A DNA stretch of 52,500 nucleotides from Piromyces finnis. Taxonomy: Eukaryota; Neocallimastigomycota; Neocallimastigomycetes; Neocallimastigales; Neocallimastigaceae. The translations under genes and the position numbers were made by a program. Shown one piece after another: positions 10,545-18,588 of this stretch. Location: NCBI GenBank assembly GCA_002104945.1, contig MCFH01000105.1, positions 1 to 52,500 on the forward strand, given 5' to 3'. The notes under the pieces were generated by a model. The model saw nothing but the letters and a program-made list of their open reading frames with translations, did no database searches and was not told where the DNA came from. How positions within the stretch are numbered: the first letter of the stretch is position 1; each line of letters opens with the position of its first letter.

Positions 10545-10877
10545 ATGTGGATGCTAGATTCAGGAGCATCAGTACACCTTACAAATAATATTAAATCATT
10601 ACATAAAATTAAAAGGCATAAAGAACCAATTTACTACGCAGATGATGAAGTTGGTTATTCCACATATATAGGCAATTTAAAAGGTTATTTTAATAAAGAA
10701 CAAATAATTTTAAATAATGTCCTATATATTCCAGATATTAAAAGAAATTTGATATCTATTGAAAATTTTGTTAAAGAAGGCCTTAACGTAAATTTTAAAA
10801 ATATAAATAATGCTGCAACAACATTTATTCAAGATAAAAACAAAAATATCATATATGTACCAAGAGAAGATGAATAA
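10545..10877 (+). pseudogene. Cp1 protease segment
   Basis: A 110-residue open stretch typical of the copia aspartic protease. The catalytic 'MLDSGASVHLTNN' is at residues 3-15. 'LNNVLYIPDIKRNLISI', the flap-to-C-terminal segment, is near residues 57-73. The reading frame stops at 10875-10877, but homology to the following domain continues directly after this stop, so it is a piece of a longer polyprotein and not a free gene. Confidence 0.85.
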
Positions 10878-11205
10878 GATGAATATTATGTATTTAATGT
10901 TTATATATCAAAAACTAAATTATTTAACTACCATATACAAAATCCAATGCATTGTTATTCTATTAGGAAGTTAAATAATGACGAAAAATTACATCTTTAG
11001 CATAGAAGACTAGGTCATTTTCATGCCAAAAGTATTGAAAATAAATTATTAAATATAAACATTAAAGATATTTGTGAAACATGTTCATTATCAAAATTAA
11101 AAAATCAACCATATCATAGTTCTACTAATAAAAGTACAGAAATACTTCAATTAGTACATACTGATATCCATAAACGCGTCATCTATATATAGTAACCATT
11201 ATTTT
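10878..11205 (+). pseudogene. Cp1 GAG-pre-integrase and integrase start
   Basis: Translation shows 'HRRLGHFHAKSIENKLL' and 'CETCSLSKLKNQP', the HHCC zinc-binding part of copia integrases, then 'LVHTDIH' with the first catalytic aspartate. It has a stop before 'HRRLGH' and two stops near 11191. It is cut at 11205 by N2. Confidence 0.8.
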
Positions 11206-11924
11206 TGTAAAATACTAATCTTAAAACAGATTATATATTTAACAATAAAACAACTAAACACGAAAACAAAAAAATAAAAGAATATTTTTTTCACAAATTA
11301 TTACTTTTACTAATTATCAAAATTTAAAATAGCAATTACATTGATTTAACAAACAAAAATTACATGTATTTATATTTTTTCATAATTATATTCCAATATA
11401 TTATGCTATTTAAATAAACATATATTTAATATAAAATAAACAAAACTAATCTAATTAAATAATAAAATAGCAAAATTAAACTAAAACTAATTCAGTATAC
11501 TTTTAATTCAATTTGAGTAAACTCAAAATTGAATAAAGCCCATGTATTATCTATAAATTAATTTAATATTATCAATACTATTATTAATATATTTCCTATT
11601 TAAATATAATCAAATCTATTTTTAAACTAAGTTAAAATTATTAAGCTATTCTAAATTTAAATAAAAAAGATCTAAGTATTTAAAAAATATTTTAATTATT
11701 TAAAATATTTGAAATATTTAAATTTAATTAAAATTCTTTTATTCCTTAAATTTAAATATTTATCTTAATTTAAATTTAACGGAATTTATTATAAAATAAT
11801 TTATTATTAAATTATTCCATAAAATTTATTCAAAAATTTTATAATTAATTTTACTAAATATTAATTTATTATTTAATAATTAATAATTAATTATTAAATA
11901 ATCTAAAGATATATTATATCTACA
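11206..11924 (-). mobile_element. Solo LTR N2 in Cp1 integrase
   Basis: Bounded TGTAAAATACTAA...ATATCTACA, an inverted relative of N1 (23952-24740). It is flanked by the 5-bp duplication ATTTT (11201-11205, 11925-11929). After it the integrase sequence resumes with 'FIVFLDDYS'. Confidence 0.85.
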
Positions 11925-11964
11925 ATTTTATTGTCTTTTTAGATGATTATTCAACATATGGATG
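11925..11964 (+). pseudogene. Cp1 integrase core fragment
   Basis: A 40-bp piece encoding 'FIVFLDDYSTYG', the central integrase segment. It lies between N2 and M1 and ends with GGATG, the target duplication of M1. Confidence 0.85.
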
Positions 11965-12579
11965 TGTAAAGATATCAAACGCCACAAATTGATATCTTTA
12001 ATGTAACTTAAGCCATAAATATTATTGTTTAAGTTACACGAAATATATTACAGAAAAGGAAAATAAGACATAATTTATTTATTAATAATTAAAGTTTAAA
12101 ACAAAATAAATTAATTTATTTTTAATGTTTAACAAATAAATTAAATTTTTCAATTCAAACTCCTAGTTTTAGTATTGTTTTGTAATAGAAATAGATATAT
12201 AGTATATAATTATTAAATGATTAATATATCAATAATACATGGGCACATATTCAAATTGAATAGTACTTAATTTGAATTGCCAATTGTATTTTACTAAAAA
12301 TAGTTATAGTTTAAATATTTATTAATAATTAAGATTTTAGTGTAGATTTTAAATAATAATACATAAGAAATAAATAGTTATAATATAATATAATATAAAT
12401 GTATTTAGGAAAAATATAAATAGAAGATATTTTTCATCATTTTATCGATGTAATTGTTATTATTAAAAATTCTATTATAATAAAAGACATTTTTTTAAAA
12501 ACAATTTTATTTATTTTAAATTTAGTGTTATTGTAATAGAATAGATATCCTAATCTATTCTTTCTGTGTTTATATTACA
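11965..12579 (-). mobile_element. Solo LTR M1 in Cp1 integrase
   Basis: Bounded TGTAAAGATATC...TATTACA, 615 bp, of the Gy3 LTR family (M) in the Gy3 sense (minus strand of the window). It is flanked by the perfect 5-bp duplication GGATG (11960-11964, 12580-12584). Removing it joins 'STYG' to 'WVF', the expected integrase order. Confidence 0.92.
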
Positions 12580-13110
12580 GGATGGGTATTTTTATAAAAA
12601 ATAAAAGTGATGTGTTTAACTCGTTTAAAACATGATATAATAAAGTTACCAATGAGTTCAAAAGAAATATCATATATTTAAGAAGTGATAATGGTACAGA
12701 ACATAAATCATTAAATTTTAAAAAATTTTTGTGATACTCATAGTATCATACAATAATTTACTGTACCATATAATCCACAACAAAATGAACGCGCTGAAAG
12801 GTTTAATGGAGTTTTAATCCATGTAGATACCACTATGTTACAAGATGCCAAATTATGTAGAAGGTTCTGGGAAGATGCAGTTAGGACTGCTAATTATATT
12901 CACAATAGGCTACCTCATAATGGTAATGATTTAAAAGTACCTTATGAAATGTTATATAAAAACTCAGTGGACTACAGCCAACAAATTTCGTGTTTTTTGT
13001 TGTAAAGTGTTACATCTTAAAAGTAATACAGAAAAACATAAATATGAAAGTACATCTCTACCTGGTATCTTTATTGGCTATGATGACATCTTTACTGGAT
13101 TTAGAATTTC
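12580..13110 (+). pseudogene. Cp1 integrase catalytic and C-terminal part
   Basis: In shifting frames this holds 'LRSDNGTEHKS' (second catalytic aspartate), 'VPYNPQQNERAERFNG' (the glutamate segment), 'FWEDAVRTANYIHNRLPHNG' and 'STSLPGIFIGYDDIFTGFRIS'. All are copia integrase landmarks in the right order. Stops and shifts occur near 12600, 12735 and 12955. It is cut at 13110 by Gy3. Confidence 0.85.
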
Positions 13111-13716
13111 TGTAAAGTCAGACACTAAACCGAATAGATTAGGATATCTAACCTATTACAATAACACAAAAATTTGAGAAATAAAATAAAAAATTGTTTT
13201 ATAAAATATCTTTTATTATAATAGAATTTTAATAATAACAATTACATCGATAAAATGATGAAAAATATCTTCTATTTATATTTTTCCTAAATACATTTAT
13301 ATTATATTATAACTATTTATTTCTTATATATTATTATTTAAAATCTACACTAAAATCTTAATTATTAATAAATATTTAAACTATAACTATTTTTAGTAAA
13401 ATACAATTGGCAATTCAAATTAAGTACCATTTAATTTGAATATGTGCCCATGTATTATTGATATATTAATCATTTATTATTTATCTATTTCTATAAAAAA
13501 ACAATACTAAAACTAGGGATTTAAATTGAGAATATTAATTTACTTGTTAAACATTAAAAATAAATTAATAATTTATTTTGTTTTAAACTTTAATTATTAA
13601 TAAATAAATTATGTCTCATTTTCTTTTTCTGAATATAATTTGTGTAACTTAAACAATAATACTTGTGGCTTAAGTTACATTAAAGATATCAAACAGAGGC
13701 GTTTGATGTCTTTACA
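13111..13716 (-). repeat. 3' LTR of Gy3 (family M)
   Basis: Bounded TGTAAAGTCAG...GTCTTTACA on the plus strand. It matches 16053-16658 base for base as far as I can read, and M1 (inverted) with changes. Confidence 0.93.
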
Positions 13717-13728
13717 ATCTCTCTCTCT
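13717..13728 (-). promoter_or_regulatory. Gy3 polypurine tract
   Basis: In element sense AGAGAGAGAGAT touches the start of the 3' LTR. This is the standard place for plus-strand DNA priming and fixes the minus orientation. Confidence 0.8.
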
Positions 13729-13752
13729 AAGTCGAGCTCCTGCGAGATTAAT

Positions 13753-14112
13753 TTATAAGGAATCTTTTCTCGAAGGAATTTCAATTACAAATGGTTGGTA
13801 TCTGTGCTTGATTAGATTACCACCTTTATTCTTTCTTATTCTCATGGAGGAGTCATTCAACTTATGTTTTGACTTTTTAGAGTTTCTTTCGAACTCTTGT
13901 ATTAATTGTTTGTCCGGGATCTGATCTTCAGAAACCCAAGTGGATTTGTCAAATCCTTTCCACGATAACTTATAAAATGTCTCACCATTAACAGATTTCA
14001 TCTTCTCAATTTTTTCTGGAATTTTTTCAATTAAATCTGTGCTAAGATGAATATTTCTTTTCCTACTATTAGACCTATCTATAAACTCGTTTTCAAAGTA
14101 TGGTTCTAACAA
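13753..14112 (-). pseudogene. Gy3 integrase tail with chromodomain
   Basis: A 119-residue stretch. 'LEPYFENEF' at residues 2-10 matches the end of a gypsy integrase core tail. Residues about 33-77 form a chromodomain ('IEKMKSVNGETFYKLSWKGFDKSTWVSEDQI'), known to bind modified histone H3 in chromoviruses. It overlaps the end of the gag-protease frame by about 20 bp in another frame, at the deletion junction, so it is probably not translated as part of gag. The M at residue 1 is accidental. Its survival shows that the parent element was a chromovirus. Confidence 0.85.
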
Positions 14113-15550
14113 GGCGGCCTTTAATATACTCCTTTTCTTCAGGGTTTTTTAAAGGGGCTGTAGAGACAGATTTTACTGTTTTAGTTAAACTTCGGTCAAG
14201 AACATCATGATCTAGCTGGCTTTTTTGAGACTTCTTTCTTTGCTTCCTTCTTCTTTTACCTTGGTTACAGTGTCTAGCACAATAACCGGAACTAAAAGCA
14301 ATTTTCTTAGGATCATAAAAAGCTTCAGGATTATGCTTTTTGATCCAAGGTAACCCAAGAATAACATCAACTCCAGGAACCTTTAAGCTATACAGCTGAA
14401 TAACTTCATAATGGTTCCTATATCTTAGCATACATTTCTCCGACTTTTCCCAGACTCTGGAAATTCCATCATTGACTCCGGAAACACGGAATGGGTCAAT
14501 ATTCTCAAATTTAATGCCAAGATCCTCAGCAATATCCGGGTTAATAAAATTTAACTCGGAACCAGAATCAATCAACACCTTGATTTTTGCTTCGGGGACC
14601 TCGTTAGTACTTAAATAAAAGTCAATAAAATTCAAATCATCTTTTTTGTCCATTACTCCTACTTTATAAATTTTCGGTTCAACAATCTTAGGAGTTTTTT
14701 CTTTAATTATTCTAAAAACCTTCTTGGGTTTTACTCTATTTGGACAATTAAATTTAAAATGTCCAGGTTTTTTACACAAAAAACAAACCCCCTTTCTCCT
14801 TTCTTCTTCAAACGTTCTTGGGCTCTCATCATAATTATTACTAGTTCCTTGAATATTTACATAACGTTTACGCTTCTTATCAGCACTAATTCTAAAAACG
14901 TCAACATCCATAGGATCATTAGCCCTTCTATTATTAAAATAAAACTCACTCAAAGAATTCCTTTTCATCATATCTTCAACTAATATTGTTGAGGATATTA
15001 AATGTTCCATAGATGACGGGTTTGTTTCGACAAACGCCAATTTCTCTCTAAGTAATGGATTTAAACCTTTCAGAAACATATAGATCTTAGCACTTTCGTT
15101 AAAGTTGGAATTTTGGCTAACTCGTTGAAACTCGGTGATATAATCAACTACTTGACCAAGTTTTCTTTGTCTAATGTTATCGAGTTTACCGTTTGCAACA
15201 ACAGTGTCATATCGATCACTACCGAAATTAGCTCTGAGGCGATCTATAAATTCATCATAATGGTTCAATACATTACTATTATTCCTCATAAGCGATGATG
15301 CCCATTCCAGGGGTCTACCAGAGAAGTAGGAAATAACGAAATCAACCCGGACGCGATCTGTATTGTACAGTGCCGGTCGAGTTCGAAATACCAATTCTAC
15401 TCTAGTTAAAAACCCATCTAAATCTCTATGTCTACCAGTAAACAACGGAGGAGCATTGATAATGTTCCCTGGATTTACTGTAGAACCACCACCTCTTTCT
15501 TCCATTTCTTCTAAATTTAAATTATCAAAAGTATTAATTAATTCCTCCAA
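14093..15550 (-). CDS. Gy3 Gag-protease polyprotein
   Basis: An intact 485-residue protein. Residues about 30-215 are the gag capsid region ('FTGRHRDLDGFLTRVELVF', 'LGQVVDYITEFQRVS'). A CCHC zinc knuckle, 'CFLCKKPGHFKFNC', is near residues 254-267. A retroviral-type aspartic protease follows with 'LIDSGSELNFI' near 324-334 and 'VILGLPWIKKHNP' near 395. A very basic segment ('KRRRKQRKKSQK') precedes the stop. Reverse transcriptase should follow but is deleted. It may still assemble particles that package its own RNA or that of relatives. The start is the first ATG; a 39-A run lies about 77 bases upstream in sense. Confidence 0.92.
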   Translation of the reverse strand: MEELINTFDNLNLEEMEERGGGSTVNPGNIINAPPLFTGRHRDLDGFLTRVELVFRTRPALYNTDRVRVDFVISYFSGRPLEWASSLMRNNSNVLNHYDEFIDRLRANFGSDRYDTVVANGKLDNIRQRKLGQVVDYITEFQRVSQNSNFNESAKIYMFLKGLNPLLREKLAFVETNPSSMEHLISSTILVEDMMKRNSLSEFYFNNRRANDPMDVDVFRISADKKRKRYVNIQGTSNNYDESPRTFEEERRKGVCFLCKKPGHFKFNCPNRVKPKKVFRIIKEKTPKIVEPKIYKVGVMDKKDDLNFIDFYLSTNEVPEAKIKVLIDSGSELNFINPDIAEDLGIKFENIDPFRVSGVNDGISRVWEKSEKCMLRYRNHYEVIQLYSLKVPGVDVILGLPWIKKHNPEAFYDPKKIAFSSGYCARHCNQGKRRRKQRKKSQKSQLDHDVLDRSLTKTVKSVSTAPLKNPEEKEYIKGRLVRTIL

Positions 15551-15623
15551 CTCTAATACAAAAACACATAAAATTAAAATTAAGTAAAATAACGAGGGTT
15601 TCTTACTATTATTTCAAGTAAGT

Positions 15624-15626
<3 letters not shown>

Positions 15627-15665
<39 letters not shown>
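15627..15665 (-). repeat. 39-base poly(A) run in the Gy3 leader
   Basis: A T39 run on the plus strand, so A39 in the Gy3 leader RNA ahead of gag. Gy1 and Gy2 have A-runs in the same place. Confidence 0.9.
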
Positions 15666-16041
15666 CGTCTTCTAACAATAAGTTAATAAGTTATTACAGA
15701 CTCTCTCTGTATAATTACAGTGTCGAACAAGTTATTAACTAATGTTAATTCCAAACTTCAGCCGTAGTAATAGTCCTTTTCAAATACGAATTATTCGGTG
15801 AAGCGTTCCGATTGATTAAAGTATTCTTGTAGTCCGGTAGAATATCCCAAAGTTCTTGATAATCTTCCTTAGGTAGCCTTAGCAAAATATTCAAAAATTT
15901 CTTCTATTTCTTCAAGTAGAGTTTTCCAAAAAGTTCTTATATTTCTTCTAGTAGAATTCTTCTATTTGTCCTAGTAGAATCTTCCCAAAAGTTCTTCTAT
16001 TTCTTCTTGATACCCTAACGTATTCGTAACTATCTGTTTAG

Positions 16042-16052
16042 GTAATTGTTAT
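16042..16052 (-). promoter_or_regulatory. Gy3 self-primer binding site
   Basis: In sense, ATAACAATTAC directly follows the 5' LTR. It is the exact 11-base complement of GTAATTGTTAT inside the same LTR (16177-16187 on the plus strand). Tf1 uses an 11-base self-primer of this kind. Confidence 0.65.
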
Positions 16053-16658
16053 TGTAAAGTCAGACACTAAACCGAATAGATTAGGATATCTAACCTATTA
16101 CAATAACACAAAAATTTGAGAAATAAAATAAAAAATTGTTTTATAAAATATCTTTTATTATAATAGAATTTTAATAATAACAATTACATCGATAAAATGA
16201 TGAAAAATATCTTCTATTTATATTTTTCCTAAATACATTTATATTATATTATAACTATTTATTTCTTATATATTATTATTTAAAATCTACACTAAAATCT
16301 TAATTATTAATAAATATTTAAACTATAACTATTTTTAGTAAAATACAATTGGCAATTCAAATTAAGTACCATTTAATTTGAATATGTGCCCATGTATTAT
16401 TGATATATTAATCATTTATTATTTATCTATTTCTATAAAAAAACAATACTAAAACTAGGGATTTAAATTGAGAATATTAATTTACTTGTTAAACATTAAA
16501 AATAAATTAATAATTTATTTTGTTTTAAACTTTAATTATTAATAAATAAATTATGTCTCATTTTCTTTTTCTGAATATAATTTGTGTAACTTAAACAATA
16601 ATACTTGTGGCTTAAGTTACATTAAAGATATCAAACAGAGGCGTTTGATGTCTTTACA
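16053..16658 (-). repeat. 5' LTR of Gy3 (family M)
   Basis: The second, apparently identical 606-bp LTR. In sense it begins with a hairpin (AAAGAcATCAAAC with GTTTGATaTCTTT) followed by another built on GTAACTTAA/TTAAGTTAC. Confidence 0.93.
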
Positions 16659-16976
16659 ATTTCTGACTTAAATTCATTTAAAATTGTCATCAAAAGAGTT
16701 GTAGAATTTCTCGAAGACCAATTAGATAATTTTATCTTTGATGATAATGTCAAAAATGTCAATTTCATTAATTATGATTCACTAATCCATGAAATGGAGG
16801 GGGACGATAACGAAAGTCTTCAACAGGACATAGAAATTGACATATCATCAAACAATAATAACATTATTATTTCAAATAATTTAAATAAAATAAATTATAA
16901 GACCAATAATAATTATATCGACATTAACAATAATAATAATAATAATAATATAGAAAATTATATTAATGATAATTAA
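16659..16976 (+). pseudogene. Cp1 segment after integrase
   Basis: After the repeated ATTTC the copia frame resumes: 'VIKRVVEFLEDQLDNFIFDD', the segment that follows 'GFRIS' in copia polyproteins, then an Asp/Asn-rich linker ending in Asn runs (stop at 16974). Copia reverse transcriptase would come next, but tRNA-Ser follows instead. The last part is open from 16794. Confidence 0.75.
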
Positions 16977-17028
16977 ATGAAAATAATATTTTAAATAAAA
17001 ATAATACCATTAAGAAAATTTTATTTTT

Positions 17029-17110
17029 CGTCAGCTGCAGGGTTTGAACCTGCGCGGGCAAAGCCCATCAGATTTCAAGTCTGACTCCTTAACCACTCGG
17101 ACAAACTGAC
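17029..17110 (-). tRNA. tRNA-Ser(UGA)
   Basis: An 82-nt type II cloverleaf. The acceptor stem is GTCAGTT/AGCTGAC, the anticodon loop CTTGAAA (anticodon TGA), with a long variable arm built on TGGGC/GCCCG, T-arm GCAGGTTCAAACCCTGC and discriminator G. The A and B boxes look intact. Its 5' side (17111 onward) is a pile of LTR insertions. Confidence 0.95.
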
Positions 17111-17126
17111 ATTTCATTATTTTTTG

Positions 17127-17957
17127 TGTAAGAATTAATAATTATTTTTTGTATAAATTAATTCTTATTTAATTATTTTTTAATTATTAAATTAATTATT
17201 TATTTAAACTATTAGCATACATTCATTTAAATTACTATAAACATTTATCTATATTGATATTAATTATTCATTTACTTAATTTAAAATTTATTTAATTACT
17301 ATATTAATTATTTATTTATTTAATTTAGTAATATATTTAAAATAATAGTAAACATTCATTTATTTTTTAATTAATAATTTTTGTATTACATTTTATAAGA
17401 AACATTATATATTTTATTTTACGTTTGTATTTTATATTTATGTATCGTATCTTGAAATAACTTATAGAAACAATTAGAAAATATAAATACATATTAGGAC
17501 AATCGGATATTAAGGTTTTTCCGAATTTTAATCGGTTTTACTTAATATTACGATGATTGATATATTAGTTATCAATCGAATATCTTTTTAGGTTTTTCTT
17601 CTAGTCTTTTCCTAAAAAGATTATTTGTTAAGATTAGAAATTCTTTATTAAACTTTAAATTATCAAAAAATTATAAATATAAGGACTCTGGAATTCCACT
17701 AAAGAATCCAGAGTTATTATTTTAAGACAATTATAATAAATAACCCTTTCAAAAACTATATTCATAAAAAATATTTACATTAAAGATAGTCTTAATATTT
17801 TGTGTTTGTTATTATAATTCACTTATAATAAACTCTTTAAGATAAGTATTCATTTTTATTTACTATTAAGAAACTTCTCAATTTAATAATACATATTACG
17901 ATTTGTATTATTATATTGTAGATAATAATTATTATTAAATATATAATAATTATTACA
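17127..17957 (+). mobile_element. Solo LTR C1, 16 bp upstream of tRNA-Ser
   Basis: Bounded TGTAAGAATTAATAATT...AATTATTACA, with the 5-bp duplication TTTTG (17122-17126, 17958-17962). It entered the first two bases of B2. Other copies are C2 and C3. The pseudoknot cassette is at about 17504-17716 with one copy of the 71-bp module. Confidence 0.9.
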
Positions 17958-17960
17958 TTT

Positions 17961-18582
17961 TGTCACAATAACATATATAAAAATTTAAAAAATTTGGACA
18001 CATGGAAAAAATTAAAAATTTTTTCAAAATTTGAAAATTTGAAAATTTGAAAAAATTTATTTTTTAAATTTTTATTAAAAAATTTCAAAGTATAAAATTT
18101 CTAATATTTGAAATTATTAAATTTTTTAAAATTTTTAAAATTTTATTATTAAAAATTTTAATTTAAATTTATTTATTAACTATTTACAATAATTATATTA
18201 ATTATTAATTTATAAAAATTAAATATTTTATAATTAGATAATAATTAATTAAAATTAAAAAATGTAATAATTAAAATTGTTCATGTATAAAAAGAACAAA
18301 AATTGACAAAAATTACGAAGCTTTAGCGTTAGTAATTTTTTAACTTAAAGTTAATAAAATTTATAAACTCCTATAAAACCTAAAACTTTAAAAATTTTAA
18401 TATTTTTAATAACTTAATATATGCTGATATTAAGTTATTGCTAAAATAAAAATATTATTTAATTTTCTTTATATAAATATTATTAGCTTTACGCCTTCAA
18501 TAGGAAAGCGTATTATATTTGTTAATTAATATAACTAGTGTGCTTACCACACTTTTCTTTAATAAAAAATCGCTTTTTGACA
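17961..18582 (+). mobile_element. Solo LTR B2
   Basis: A full-length B copy, TGTCACAATAAC...CTTTTTGACA. Ignoring C1, it is flanked by TTTTT on both sides and lies 14 bp from the 5' end of tRNA-Ser. Confidence 0.87.
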
Positions 18583-18588
18583 TTTTTG

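Larger units (their letters stand above)
13111..16658 (-). mobile_element. Gy3, internally deleted Ty3/gypsy chromovirus
   Basis: A complete 3548-bp LTR element on the minus strand, inserted in Cp1 with the 5-bp duplication ATTTC (13106-13110, 16659-16663). Its 606-bp LTRs (13111-13716, 16053-16658) look identical by eye. Inside are a gag-protease frame and a chromodomain-bearing integrase tail. Reverse transcriptase, RNase H and the integrase core are missing, so it needs enzymes from another element to move. The identical LTRs say it moved recently. Confidence 0.93.
9906..16976 (+). mobile_element. Cp1, decayed Ty1/copia element with three insertions
   Basis: Copia segments in order are gag (9906-10544), protease (10545-10877), GAG-pre-integrase and integrase start (10878-11205), integrase pieces (11925-11964, 12580-13110) and the linker after the integrase (16659-16976). 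The pieces are parted by N2, M1 and Gy3, each with matching target duplications, so they join cleanly. Reverse transcriptase, RNase H and both copia LTRs are absent. Several stops and shifts show that it is long dead. Confidence 0.85.

Noticed and set aside
17504-17716. Hammerhead ribozyme in the A/C/D cassette (ACGATGA...CGAA around stem III)
   Set aside because: The required CUGANGA core is not met (CGATGA or CGGTGA, lacking the U), and no cleavage-site stem is seen in the right place. Another ribozyme class is not excluded.
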